A stretch of 64,000 nt of DNA, taken from contig JAUMIR010000003.1 in the NCBI GenBank assembly GCA_030847615.1, positions 34,594,501-34,658,500 of the forward strand, given 5' to 3'. The position numbers were made by a program, and so were the translations under genes. The stretch is from Gambelia wislizenii (Eukaryota > Chordata > Lepidosauria > Squamata > Crotaphytidae). The notes under the pieces were generated by a model. The model worked only from the letters and a program-made list of their open reading frames with translations. It searched no databases and was not told the origin of the DNA. Numbering within the stretch: the stretch's first letter is position 1; every line of letters starts with the position of its first letter. Shown here piece after piece: positions 32,306 to 44,370 of the stretch.

Positions 32306-33837
32306 AGGAACTAGAGGCAAGATACTGGAAGGTTTCTCAGAATAAAATCAAACAAACTAAAAAAAAGAAAACTCTAGGCAAAGCAGGCTGCCTAATTACA
32401 ATGCAGAGTTATTCATTCTGGAGAACCCAGCCAATGCAAAAACTGAGTCACTGAACATATACCTCTCCTCCTTGCTTTAAGCAATTTAGAAATGTAATAA
32501 AGTCATTTACACAATTAACATACATACTGTGTAATGGCTAATGGGCCATCCTTTTGTTAGCTTGGCAGAAAGAAAGGACACAATAGAAGGAGGCATTATG
32601 ATTTTGCAGCCATCTGGGGTAGTGAAAGCAGTAGTAAACTCAAAGCGCTGTTATTATACACATTATTGTTCCTAATGAGCCAGTGTTTTCAAATATTTAT
32701 GCCATTTTTGCCTAGGTTAATGCTTTCACATTTTTGTAGGGAGGAAAGCAAATGTTTTCAGCCTCTTCCTCCCATTAATCTTTCTCCCATTAATCTTGCT
32801 GAGCAGTCCTGGTCCGGTAGAACAATACAACTTACATCATCAGGGACCACCAGACTCACTAGTCTCTTATAAAATGCAGGACATTCACTTCTTACATAAT
32901 GCTCTGGTTTTATTTCATTCCAGTTTATTTTGTGACAGGAACCACTAGTAACCATTGTCTAAGATTGCTTTATCTTTTCATACCAAGAATCTCTCCACAT
33001 ATTAAGTTTTGTAGAACATATCTGTCACACTGATCTTGTTGCTTGGCTTATGAAATGAACACAAAGTTACTCAAAAGGACAATAAAACCCAGGTTTTAAT
33101 TTAAAATTCATGTAAGGATATTCATACACCTCTTTGTGACAGGCGCTGTCACCAAGTTCTATATTTAATTGCTTCCTCCTCCCCCACCCCAAGTGAATAT
33201 GTTTGCTGTCCCGATGATAAATCTACAGCCTACCCATTGCCAAAGAAAAATTGCTCAGGCTTTTCAGTATGCTGGCACCGCAGGTCACATCTATCATCCT
33301 CAGGCCCCTGTTTTACTTTTAATTACAAAACTTCACTCAAGAATGTTACTTCCAGTCCTAAAGTGAAAGGGAAAGTAGGCTTTAATTTGCAGAATGGCAC
33401 TTAAATTTTCAGCTCAGACAACTTTAATTTGCTGGTACTAAGCAACCCCAACAAAAACGTGTAATTTAAATTTCGATGAAAGAACTTGTTATGAACTGAC
33501 ATCACAATCTATATTTCCCAAATGCTCAGCATATTATTTTAATCAGAATGGTGACATATGTCCTTCCTTTCAGAATAAATGGGATTAAATTCCACCAAAT
33601 TCAGTCAGGTTTACAGGAACCTAATTTTGCCCATGGACTCTTTTCAATAAACAGGAGTTGACAGCTGAAGTCTATATAGAGCTTTGCAGAGAAGAACCTA
33701 GTGTGAATTAGACCACTAACACTGAATGTACACTATTTATGTAAGAGGATATTAGCCTTTTTCTAAGTTAGTCAAAAATATATGAGGGCTCACTTAGGGG
33801 CAGAGGCTGGTTTTGCACACTAGGCTAAATCCTAGGA
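32306..33837. other. No gene seen
   Basis: A 1.5-kb stretch with no supported gene. A 16-bp near-tandem repeat (cccattaatctttct / cccattaatcttgct) lies at 32771-32800. The rest is AT-rich unique sequence. Confidence 0.45.
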
Positions 33838-34365
33838 TTTGTCCACATGGGTAATATACCCCATCTTGCCCCATCTTAAAGCTCTGCAGCCCTGGCGATG
33901 CAGTGGGTTTGCCTACTTCTGCCCCCAGGCAGTCCTCATGACCCCGGGGAGCGATATGGGGATAAGACCGGGAGAGGGGATATGGGGTGGGGTCCAATAA
34001 ACCATTATTTATGGTTTGTTCCCACTTGGAAGAAATTGATTGGGCCATGGAGACCTCAGGAGGCTATCCTGGCAGGATGGCTTGTTGCTGCAACTGCTGG
34101 TCTGCCTTTCTCTCTCCGAAGCAGGCAGTAATCCCATACCATGTGACCAAGGCCAGTCACATGCGAGAAGCCTTGGTGACATATTGCAGGTTGACATCCT
34201 AGTTTCCAGGAGAGCAAGAGAGGTGGTGGAGGTGGCTGCAGCAATGGGCCAGCATGCCTATCTGAATATCCTCCCATTTGGAGTGGTAACAGAGGACAAA
34301 CAGGCCTGATCTGTGGCCAGGATACACCAGCAGGGAGCTTCCGTATTCTGGGTCATGTAGATGAG
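33838..34365. mobile_element. hAT-like MITE, second copy
   Basis: The left end 'tttgtccacatgggtaatat' matches the right end of the 22032 element on the minus strand (cttgcctacactggctaaat). The right end, read in reverse, matches its left end (catctacatgac...gctccctgctgg). Both are about 528 bp. No transposase. The target duplication is not clear. Confidence 0.68.
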
Positions 34366-34749
34366 CCCCTACACTGGCACCATTGGAATGAGTGGGTCTT
34401 ACATAAGTAATGATTAACAGGTTTCACTCAATCCAGTGGGTCTACTCTAGTTAGGACTAACACAGCCCACTGACTCTACCCACCTCCCACCCTCCCTGTG
34501 CATGATGGGGCCCACTCCTGACTGTGCCAGGTGGAGCAATAGGGTCTGGAACAAGAGTTCTTATTTCATCCAATTGAATAATTGCTATGTGTGACCTTTA
34601 GAAAATGCAAGTAGAACCCTGCTTTGGATCTAACTCCCCATGTGGCAACAGTGGCAGTGAGGGGGCGGGGCTTGATCTACGTGGGAATGTTGGGGTGGGA
34701 TGTGGGAAGACACCTAATATCTTTGCCCCATGTTTTCTTCATTTTAAAA
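34366..34749. other. No gene seen
   Basis: No gene or repeat identified. Confidence 0.4.
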
Positions 34750-34966
34750 ATAGAGAAGACTACCTTATACTGATTCTAAACACCTCTCCATTTATGCTAG
34801 TACTGTCAACTCTGACTGGCAGCAGCTTTCCAGATGTTTCTGGCAGCATCCTTTCCTACTCTTAGAGGGAGATCTCTTGTATGTCTTCAGGATCTCTCAC
34901 CCAAATACTAACCATGACCAACCCGGCTTAACTTCAAAAGCAGATAAGATCCAATGTGTTCAGGTT
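34750..34966 (-). mobile_element. 5S-rRNA-derived SINE, minus strand
   Basis: Read in reverse: 'gatcttatctgcttttgaagttaagccgggttggtcatggttagtatttgggtgagagatcc' is a diverged 5S head, followed by 'ctgccagaaacatctggaaagctgctgccagtcagagttgac' and 'tcagtataaggtagtct'. Same type as 17445-17660. Confidence 0.68.
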
Positions 34967-35341
34967 AGTATGGTAATAGCTGAATTAGGTACATATCATG
35001 AACAAACAAACTTTGTGGTCTCCTTGTCTGATTCCCTGTCCTCAAGACATGATTTTCCCCAGGCATTCAAACAAGCTTTCATGCCATGCCTGCACATGTG
35101 CAAAAGCACCAGCCACAAAACATGACCATCCTAATCCAAGTATATGGAAGTTTGAGACTCAAATAGGCTCAGAACCACTTGCCCAAGTATTTCCGCCCCC
35201 CCCCCCGACGTCTTAACATTCCACTAGAAGGCCATGCAAACTCTCTGAATGTCTTTGAAGAACCAACCATTTTGATTGGTAATGCCAGCCCCACATAACT
35301 AGCAGGGACATTATTGAAGCAGATTAGTCCAGCATTATTCA
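34967..35341. other. No gene seen
   Basis: A C-run lies near 35193-35206. No gene recognised. Confidence 0.4.
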
Positions 35342-35649
35342 GGATTTAATCACACACACCCCAAAAGCCCATTCTTTTGCTAGCATAACTTTTCCATTTT
35401 TTTGCCGACAAAAGAACTCCCCATGCTACACTTACACTCCCTCCCATCCAAAGGCTCCCCAGCAATGAATGAGGAAGTGAACAGAGCTCCATTCACTTCC
35501 TCATTAAATATCCCACGGATTCTCATGAGGAGACACAGGGCTAGTTTAAGGAATTTTGGGGCCCCCTGCAATGCTTTATTTGGGGCCCCCATATGTTTAT
35601 CTCAGGTCAATGTAACCTAACCTATTCACCTTACAGGATGTTCAGATTA

Positions 35650-35889
35650 CAGTAGGACCCCTGTATCCACGGATTCATTATCCATGGGACACAAAACAGC
35701 ACACCTACCATAGAGTCTTCCTAGAAAATGTGTCCTCCCTAGCCGTTTTCTAGGCCCTCCAAGGCAACTCTATGGTATTTTAAACCAGAAGTCCCATTAT
35801 TTTCAATGGCGTTCACTATTATTCTTGGTTTTCAGAATCCACGCCCCCCCCCCCCGAACCAATCCCCAGTGGATAAGTGGGGCCTACTG
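35650..35889. mobile_element. pogo/Tigger-like MITE, TA-flanked
   Basis: Ends cagtaggacccctgtatcc and ggataagtggggcctactg are inverted repeats with TA on each side (35648-35649, 35890-35891). Length 240 bp. It has a C-run at 35845-35855 and the family core 'tctatggtatttt'. Confidence 0.85.
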
Positions 35890-36008
35890 TATTACATAAT
35901 TTGCCACCAATAATTTAGTTTAAAACTATATTATAGACACTAACATAGTATTTTTTGTTTATTAGTAATTAACGTAATGGTGTAGATTACCTCAAAGAAA
36001 AGAAAGAG

Positions 36009-36632
36009 TAGACTACAAGCTGAACATGAGTTAGCATTGTAATGCAGCAGCAAAAAATGCCAATGCAATTCTAGGGTGCATTAATAAGAGTAGTATCTAG
36101 ATCAAGGGAAGTAATAGTATCACTCCATTCTGCTTTGGTCAGACCTCACCTGGAATACTGTTTCCAGTTCTGGGCACAACAATTCAAGAAAGATAATGAG
36201 AAGGATGGTGGGAGATCTGGAAGCCATTACGTCCTATAAGGAACAGCTTAGGGAGCTGGGTATGCTTAGCCTGGAGAAGAGAAGGTTGAGAGGGGACATG
36301 ATGGCCATGTTTAAATATTTGAAGGGATGTCATACTGAGGATGGATCAAACATGTTCTGCTGCTCCAGAGACTAGGACACGGAGCCATGGGTTCAAACTA
36401 CAGGAAAAGAGATTCCACCTGAATATTAGGAAGAACCTCCTGACAGAAAGAGCTGTTCGGAAGTGGAATCCGCTGCTGCCTGGGAGTGTGGTGGAGTCTC
36501 CTTCTTTGGGTTTTTTTAAAACATAGGTGGGATGGCCATCTGTTAGGAATGCTTGGATTGTGTGTTCCTGCAGGGCAGAAGCTGATCAGATGGGATGGCT
36601 GTTGGGGTCCCTTCCAGCCCTATGATTCTAGG
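36009..36632 (+). mobile_element. CR1 5'-truncated copy, badly broken
   Basis: CR1 C-terminal sequence from '(g)tagactacaagctgaacatgag' to 'cccttccagccctatgattcta', with several internal deletions (for example in the VQRRATKM block near 36200) and one terminal octamer. It sits inside the hAT element. Confidence 0.88.
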
Positions 36633-36743
36633 CTGTATTCAGAGCCTGGGAAAGTTACTCTTGGATTACACCTTCCAGAATCCCCCTGCCAGCACCCTTC
36701 TCAAGGTCTGGTTGCATTGTTCCTTTTCTAGCATCCTCTAGCG

Positions 36744-37089
36744 CAGTGGTTCTTAACTTGGGGTCCGCAATGTCCTCCCAGGGGGTCCACAAAGGCTTGA
36801 AGGCTTCTTGGCCCACCTCCTCCCTGTAGTGGAGTAGCCACGTGACAGGAACCAAGGCAAAGGCTGGCTAGCTTGGCCTGCACATTGCCATTCAATCCAC
36901 TCCAGCCACAAACTTGCAGGAAGAAGCAAGAGTGTCTCTGAGGGAAAGTTTAATGGATGGTGTAATTGTGTTGTTGTTGTTAGCTATTATTAGCTATTAT
37001 TATTAGGGTTTTAAATCTTGAGTTAAGTCTTGGGGCAACAAAAGATATTTAAAGGGGGTCCCTGGTAAAGAAAAGGTTAAGAACCACTG
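36744..37089 (+). mobile_element. hAT-Charlie-like MITE
   Basis: Ends CAGTGGTTCTTAAC and GTTAAGAACCACTG are classic Charlie-type inverted repeats. Flanks are ctctagcg and ctctaggc, an 8-bp duplication with the CTAG core preferred by Charlie elements. Length 346 bp. The copies at 41030 (reverse) and 44371 share the body 'gccacgtgacagga...cttgcaggaagaag'. Confidence 0.88.
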
Positions 37090-37218
37090 CTCTAGGCCAA
37101 TGCCTCTCACATAACACTAATGGGATACTGATGTTTTAGTGACAACAATAAAACCATTGTTCCCAGTAATATTACTCCAAATTTTAATTTATATTCTTTA
37201 TATTCTTCTGTTAAAAGG

Positions 37219-37446
37219 GCTAGAGTGTTGTAGAAGTTTCAGCATTACACTATGACTGTGGAGACCAGGGTTTGAATCCTTACTCAGCCATGAATGCCCA
37301 CTGGGTGACCTTGGCAAGTCACACTCTCTCAGCCTCAAAGGAAGGCAAAGGCACACCCCCTTTGAACAAACCTTGCCTCAAAAACCCCATGGTAGGTTCA
37401 CCTTAGTCAGAAATGACTTGAAGGCACATAGGCAAACACACACACG
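37219..37446 (+). mobile_element. Sauria-SINE-like element
   Basis: B box 'gggtttgaatcc' at about 37269, body 'ccactgggtgaccttggcaagtcacactctctcagcctc', tail 'gtcagaaatgacttgaaggcacatag'. The A box is eroded. It lies within the hAT element. Confidence 0.82.
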
Positions 37447-37588
37447 TTCCTTTTGCAGGCTGAACTCAGTTGGCAGCAAGGGGAGGAAGCTGAAGAAGAC
37501 CAAGGGGTGAAGGGAGGGGAGAGGAACCAAGACAGTTAAAAGCAGCTGGAAAGATGGGCTGGAGAGGATCTATGTGGAAGGAAGAGAA

Positions 37589-37628
37589 GGGAAGGAAGGA
37601 AGGAAGGAAGGAAGGAAGGAAGGAAGAA
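37589..37628. repeat. (GGAA)n microsatellite
   Basis: About nine GGAA/GAAG tetramers, within the hAT element. Confidence 0.92.
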
Positions 37629-38363
37629 GTCCTTTCCGAGGGAAAGAGACAACCCTCAAATTCCCTGTCTTTCTCTCTCACACACACACAGTCACCCCGC
37701 TCCGTGCCTGGCTGGTTTGCATTTTGCAGCAGCAAACTCCCTCCTGCTTCTGTCACAGAGGGTGGCTGCTTCTTTCTCTTTCTCTTTCGGGGCTGGGTTT
37801 TTTTGTTTTTTTAAAAAAGCCACCAGGAGGTTTTGGAGGAGGAGGGTAGGAGGGAGCTACAAAGCAGCAGCTTTGTCAGATAAGCTTCGTCACATAAGGA
37901 GGCCTCCAGGGCCCCCCGCCAATGCTAATTTGGCAGACTGGTTAAACCAGCCCTGAGAAGAAACTTGCATGGGTAATTAAAAAACAAACAAAAACAACAC
38001 ACAAAAAGTCACACAAAGCACATACACACACTTAAAAACTTACAAGTACACTGGGGAGGGTGATATAAAGTGTGTCACCTACCTAGATGTTGTGATCTCA
38101 CCCAGAAGTGTTCTGGCTGGATCGGGCATTGATGCTGCATTCACATTAGTTAAATGTCACGAGGTTTCATACACTGGCAATGCCAGCACTAAAGTACCAT
38201 GGGAGATATATTGACCGCTTAATCCGTCAATCCGTCAATAAAAAAGTACAATTTTTTGACTTGGCATAAACATAAAAGGGTGATGTTGTGTGGTATGCGT
38301 GCCCTTTTGTGTTCATGTGGCATCATGATGATGCCATATTTAGTGTGTCTGATAAAGTCCTCA

Positions 38364-41021
38364 CTCTGCAGTGGCATTTTCCCATGCATACCATTCACCA
38401 CCAATTGAGGTATCCCCCTTTTCATTTATTATTTCTAGAGTATTTCCCCCCCTGCTGAGATTAGACTGTTCAATTGTTCTGTTTTGCATCTCTTTTGTTT
38501 TAATTAATTATTTTAGTTATTTGATGATGAAGTGGGGACACGTACTTTCATAACAAAGAAAATATAATGTTAATTTTTCTGAACTGCAGAAGCTGGTCAC
38601 GATTACATACTGTTTATGTACATGCAATCTTTGGCAACCTTTGCATTGAGAGTTAGATGTATCAATATCAGTAGCCGAAGATTGTGGGGAGTGATAGAAG
38701 TTTTCCATTTAGCAAGATATTTCTAGATCAATAACTATCACTACAGGATATTTTTATTCCATGACAAATTACATGGTTGAAATCCTTGCTCTTGCTGGTT
38801 TCCTCCCCACTTTTCAAAATATCTTCTAAGAAAAGACACTGCTGAAGAAATTGCTTCATTTACTTGGGCTCTGCAAAATAGGGTTTAAACTGAATCATGT
38901 CAATTCAATTTTGATCCTTAGTTTATTGCAAGGCAATTGAATAAACGGTAAATAAATTCAGTTCTATATATACAAAATGCCTTGAAGATCTTGGCTTATC
39001 TGACATGAACAAGCTAATGCAGAAAGCTCAGAAAGACTGGCTGCTTTATCAGTTGTTTCTATGTAATTTGCAGTGTGATCCTGCCTTTGTTTACATAGAA
39101 GTAAGTCCGAGTTTGTTCAGTGGTGCTCACTCCCTGGAGTACCTGCCTAGGATTGTACCCGTTGTGTGTAAATTGGTCTTTAGATGTTAAGGACAGAGAA
39201 AGGCAATAATAAGGATTGATTGCTGCATATTACAAATACATAGGCAGTGGATTCTCCAGAGACTCTTCTTAGTAAGTACACATAGAGAAAATAAATTATC
39301 CACTTAAAGTAATAATAGTATCTGGGAGAGTTTATAGTGGAATAATATATAAGCACAAAGTATACACGTCTCAATTAACAAAGCTTCAAAATATTGGTTT
39401 TACAGTTTCCAAAGAAATCTTAGGGATTTTAAAAGATTCTGGGCAGGATCTAGAGAACTGCAAGCAAACATCTATTCACACAGCAGTGCTACACACACAC
39501 ACACACATACACACACACTCTTACTTGGTTCTTTCCACTGAAGCACTTACATTCAGACATACGCAAACCCCAAAGCTGTCCTGACAGTCAAGGTTGGAAG
39601 TTGGGGACTACAAATGGTGGGATGGTTTGGGAGAATCACGGGACAGAAAGATGTAGGCAATGGGGAAAAGTTGTACAAAGGAGGATTCCAACTTTTTGGG
39701 ATGAGGAGGAATTGGGAATTTTCTTGCTCCTGCGGAGAGACATGGCCATCACAAAATGCCTGTTATGGAGGGCAATCACAAAACAGATGGATGTAAATCT
39801 TCATAAATTTCTTTGTCATAGGCAAAAGGGAACAGTTTTATCCCTTTCTCCACTCACTGCAAGAAACCATAGTTTTCAAAGACTAATTGCAGTTCAAGAC
39901 TTATTCTGTGCAAAGAAAAAATGCACACAGATATTATTATTGTTGTTGTTGTACAGGAAACAGCCTTTTCTGTGCAGAAAACAAGTTACCTGGTATTCCT
40001 GCATAGAAAACAACCCATACAGAAAATATTTCCTGTGCAGAATGCTATTTTCTGCACAGAAAACTGTATTTGCTATGTAGGAAACTTGTGTTCTGAACAG
40101 AAAATGCTAGTTTCTGTACCAAAAAAGTATGAAATTTTCATGTAGAATAAGTGTTGAAGTTCAAAGATTCTCACCTATCTAGCATTCCCATCAGAATTCC
40201 TTACACTCAAGAAACCTGTGGGTATTTTTTACTGTTTTTGAATCTTTTTAAAAGGTGTTCATATGATCCCAAGACAAGGTGCTATCAGCTCAACATATGC
40301 TAGATGTTGATACGGTTCAGTATTTTTGCTCAATTTTTCAGGCTTTCATTTGTTTTCTGTGCAAGAGCCTATGGTTAAGTAAACAGTCTTTCCACTAGAT
40401 CATCCCAGGGTAAACACTTCGGAATGAAATGCATGCCAGAGGTATAACTGGAAATAAGTGTTTGTTTAGTGCTGTGTGAGAAGGTTTAATAACAACCGCT
40501 CTGAAGCAATAATGTAATAGCAATGGTTTTCATAAGGTTTAGGCTCTCTGGAAGAAATTCTCTAGATTCACAACACCTTAATTTGACATTTGCACATGCT
40601 TGCTATTTCCATTCGTTTCTCCAGTACCACCAGCCATGTTCCCATCTTATGTTTTTTTTTTAAAATGTTTTAAGTGCCTTTCTACTACAAAGTTCCCAAA
40701 GCTATGTTTCATTCTTAAACTCTTAATCAACTATCAAGAACCAAATACTGTAATTACCAATATAAACCACAGAGGTGTCCACTGAGAAAACAGAAGAACA
40801 TTTAGCCTTTGTATCTGATTCTAATTAGGTGTTTACCTGGTAGGCTTCCTTGAACAGCTAATTCTGGAACAATACCACTGAAAAAGGCCATGGTTACATC
40901 ACCAGTCATCTCAAAACCAAAACCAGACATTTAGGTAAGTAAGGCTAAGCAGCTGACAGAGCAAATCCAAGCAGCTGACAGATCTTATATTTGCATAATG
41001 CTCTTTGGTACATGAAGAATG
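38364..41021. other. No gene seen; degenerate CAGAAAA repeats
   Basis: A 2.6-kb stretch without supported genes. It holds a (CA)n run near 39490-39521 and the degenerate short-period repeat at 39958-40125 listed separately. The 159-codon frame at 39601 crosses that repeat and shows no domain. Confidence 0.5.
39958..40125. repeat. Degenerate repeat of a TCTGYRCAGAAAA word
   Basis: The word (t)tctgtgcagaaaa, or a one- to three-base variant, occurs about seven times in 165 bp at irregular spacing of roughly 18-35 bp, some as cTGCAtAGAAAA or TGaACAGAAAA. It looks like an old minisatellite. Confidence 0.65.
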
Positions 41022-41029
41022 ATCTAGAA

Positions 41030-41395
41030 CACTTAACCTTTTCTTTACCAATGACCCTCTTTAAATATCTTTTTTGCCATGGACCCCAAGACTTAATGCA
41101 AGATTTAAAACCCTAATAATATTAATACCTGATAATAATAATAATACAATTACACCATCCATTAAACCTTCCAACAGAGGCATTGGAGGGAGAGGGAAGA
41201 CTTTTCTCCTGCCTTTTCCTGCAAGTTTCTTGATGGAGTGGATTGAATGGCAATGTGCAGACCAAGCCAACCAGCAAGCCTTTACCTTGGCTTCTGTCAT
41301 GTGGCCACTCCACTGCAGGCAGGAGGTGGGCCAAGCAGCCTTCAAACCTTTGTGAACCTCCTGTGAGTCCCCGGATCACAGGTTAAGAATCACTG
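41030..41395 (-). mobile_element. hAT-Charlie-like MITE, minus strand
   Basis: Flanks atctagaa (41022-41029) and gtctagaa (41396-41403) are a 7/8 match with the Charlie TCTAGA-type core. Ends cacttaacctttt and ggttaagaatcactg are worn inverted repeats. The body is the reverse of the 36744 and 44371 copies. Confidence 0.85.
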
Positions 41396-41487
41396 GTCTA
41401 GAAAACAGCAACACCTTGGTGGTTTCCAAGTACTATGCTGTCATGTTCTGCCCCCAACTGTTCATGCAAAGGTTGTACAGCTTTGAG

Positions 41488-42272
41488 ATCATAGAATCAT
41501 AGAATTGTAGAGTTGGAAGAGACCACAAGGCCCATCCAGTCCAACCCCCTGCCATGCAGGAATACACAATCAAAGCATCCCTGGCAGATGGCGATCCAGC
41601 CTCTGTTTAAAGACCTCCAAAGAAGGACCACCACGTTCCAAGGGAGTGTGTTCCACTGCTGATCAGCTCTTACTGTCAAAAAGTTCCTCCTAATGTTGAG
41701 GTGGAATCTCTCTTCCTGGAGCTTGCATCCATTGTTCTGTGTTCTAGTCTCTGTAGCAGCAGAAAACAAGCCTGCTCCATCCTCAATGTGACACCCCTTC
41801 AGATACTTAAACAGGGCTATCATATTGCCCCTTAACTGTCTTTTTTCCAGGCTAAACATACCCAGCTCCCTAAGTCTTTCCTCATAAGGCATGGTTTCCA
41901 GACCTTTCACCATTTTAGTCGCCCTCCTCTGGACACACACCATATTGTCAATATCCTTTTTGAATTGTGGTGCCCAGAACTGGACACTGTATTCTAGGTG
42001 AGGCCTGACCAAGGCAGAATAGAGTGGCACTATTACTTCCCTTGATCTGGACACTATACTTCTATTGATGCAGCCCAAAATTGCATTGGCCTTTTTAGCT
42101 GCCGTATCACACTGTTGACTCATGTTCAACTTGTGGTCGACTAGGACTCCTAGATCCCTTTCGCACGTAGTCTCATTCAGCCAGGTCTCCCCCATCCTAT
42201 ATCTATGCATTTTGGTTTTTTGCCCTACGTGCAGTACCTTACATTTATCCGTATTGAATTTCATTTTGTTAG
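41488..42272 (-). mobile_element. CR1 5'-truncated copy, minus strand
   Basis: Ends at 41490 with catagaatcatagaatt (CR1 3' octamers on the reverse strand) and extends to a 5' truncation near 42272. The 255-codon frame is open throughout, so it is one of the least damaged partial copies. Confidence 0.9.
41497..42264 (-). pseudogene. CR1 ORF2 C-terminal domain, open frame
   Basis: Begins MKFNTDKCKVLHVGQKTKM (just after the FADD motif, which is missing) and continues through [70 protein letters not shown] and RNFLTVRAD. The normal end, LDGHL.GM, is frame-shifted near 41620 into another reading. The open frame reflects youth, not function: the polymerase core is absent. Confidence 0.8.
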
Positions 42273-43744
42273 CTTAGTGGTATGAAGAAAAATATATGTT
42301 GGAAGTAATAAGCAAAAGAAGGCTTTAGAAAGCTATCTTTAAAAAATCATGCATTCTTGTTGCTTCTTGTTGCTCGTTATTGAATGAAGAATAATTCATT
42401 GCTGATAATAATTTCAGTGTTGTGAAAAGAAAGTAACTTGTTGCATTATTCATGATGAGGGAATGATGTGGCATTTTAAAAATCCTGTAAAAAAAACCTT
42501 AAAATGCTCTTGAACATTAAGTTTCAAAAGTAATTTCATGTTAGCTGTTGCACCAATAAAATAACATTGGCCAGAATCCTGTTGCCGATTTATATCCCAT
42601 TGTACATTGGGACACTGGCTGACGGAATTGGAGAAACATCTGGCTATATTTCAATAGCTAGACACAAACTGAGAACATCTTCCACTGAGATCTACTTGGC
42701 TACTCCAGATGTATCAGCAGATGATGCCCTTGGTTTATGGGAACACAGCCAGACGCTTCTCCAATCCCACCCACCCCCCAACTCTTCACCAGCAGCAGAA
42801 TGGCTTTGGAAGGGCTATTGCAGTGAAATTATGAGTCAGGGGTGGGGGCTTTAGATATTGCAGAAGAAGAAAGGGAATGCCAACTTCTGTAATGACTATA
42901 AAAATACATACACAAATGTAAAGTGGGCTTATGCCCAAGTCTCCATCTCTGTCCTGGATTAAACTGTTCTTAATAAGCAAAATGCCTACTGTCATCTTTG
43001 AACATCACAGGTGGTCCTCTACACATAAGTATGTCTAAGGTGGTGCGGAGCCTCATGTTGAAAGTGTGGAGGAGATCGGGATTTTGGAAAGAAGCTAAAG
43101 AATAATACAAATAAGGCTGAGGAGAATGAACATCCATTACAGGATCCTGCTTGCATATTCCTAATATGGGCCCAGACCCCAGGTTTAAAGGCACTGCTTT
43201 AAAAGGAGTATCCAATCTCCTGTGGATATGTCCTTCTTAGAATCCATTTTAGTATAATAGATTTTTTTTTTAGTGTTGAAACTCATATCCTTTATTTATA
43301 TATAAAAAATTACCCAGCAGTGCCATAGCACCAATATTGGGTGAGCATAATTGTGTTACATCACATACATACATACATTAAAAAATACTATAGCTTCATC
43401 AGTTTGCCCCCTGGAGCAATAGACCAGGAGCAGGTACCACATCAAAGTATGATCTTTACTTTAATCTACAAATGGATATTACCAGTTTTTTAATGGCCCT
43501 TAAGACAAATAAGAAAAAAGTACATTATCTGCCACTTCTGAGTTATGAATTTCAGAAAGTGCACCAGGTCATATCAAGAGCTTCTGTATTGTTTTAGGGT
43601 CTATTTCAGAGCCATTTTGAATTTTTCCAAAGAGATGTAAAAATATAATGACTCCACACTCCTGGAGGTTCTATCTCATACTGATAGGCAACAAAAGCTC
43701 TCATTCTTGTGTACATGAGAAAAATGGACTGGTTGACAGATAAA
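42273..43744. other. No gene seen
   Basis: A 1.5-kb AT-rich stretch. A (CATA)n run is near 43362-43378. No gene or complete repeat was recognised. Confidence 0.45.
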
Positions 43745-44311
43745 GGGATTGTCTAGATGAGAAGATATAATGCAGATCGCGGAGCATTAAAACAAATTCA
43801 CAGCAGCACTTATTTGCCTCCACAATTTTTTGGCAAAATTGATTGTATGCAAAGCTATCCATGTTTGAAGTGCACACATTGTGGAGAATTTTTTTTAACT
43901 GCACATCAAATGTGTGCAAGTGAGACCTTCTGCTTAAAAAAGCTATTTGGTCGCTTCAGTGCAGCAAAAAGCCCATGATCGATAAAGCGAAAATCCAAAA
44001 TGGCATTTCCAGCTGCTTCCTTGACCACAAACCCGCCCCCCATGCATGTCCAACCAATCAGCTCTTCACTTCCGCCCTCACCAAGAATGCACAGCATCCT
44101 GAATCAGATGTTCAAATGAGCAGTAATATACATTTCCATGCATTATTTTAAAAACTTTGGGGAAATCTGTGAAGGCTCTTCCTGCACAGCATATGGAGTT
44201 TTTGCCCCCCCCCCATCCTTCCAAATACCATGAATCTTGTTCAGTTCTCATTGGGAGAAAAGGTATTCTCCTCACATTTTATGAGGAATATTTTCACCAT
44301 CTAGATAACCC
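43745..44311. mobile_element. GGG-ended MITE, reversed copy
   Basis: Ends gggattgtctagatgag (43745) and accatctagataaccc (to 44311) are inverted repeats. The interior, read in reverse, has 'gagctgattggttggacatgc' and 'aagctatccatgtttg' in forward order, matching 28030-28649. Length 567 bp. Confidence 0.78.
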
Positions 44312-44370
44312 CACGGTGAAGTTTCAAAATGTTAGACCATAGGTTTCTAAGGGGATGAACCCCTCTAGCA

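Larger units (their letters stand above)
35536..37955. mobile_element. hAT element, nonautonomous, host of four nested insertions
   Basis: The ends CAGGGCTAGTTTAA (35536) and TTAAACCAGCCCTG (37955) are hAT-type inverted repeats. The flanks aggagaca (35528-35535) and agaagaaa (37956-37963) are a worn 8-bp duplication that fits the uninterrupted MITE (aaaagaca at the equivalent place near 31550). Its own sequence is the terminal parts, including 'ttttggggccccctgcaatgc'. No transposase is visible. The inside carries a pogo-like MITE, a CR1, a Charlie-like MITE and a Sauria SINE. Confidence 0.8.
35342..38360 (+). mobile_element. Harbinger-like MITE split by a hAT element, TCA duplication
   Basis: The left end ggatttaatca (35342) and right end tctgataaagtcc (38360) are flanked by TCA on both sides (35339-35341 and 38361-38363). 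The native parts are 35342-35535 and about 37964-38360, which align with the 31363 element. A 2.42-kb hAT insertion separates them. Matching flanks at 3 kb distance show that the two halves belong together. Confidence 0.82.

Noticed and set aside
39601..40080. 159-codon frame at 39.6 kb
   Set aside because: No family resemblance; the second half is the degenerate CAGAAAA repeat.
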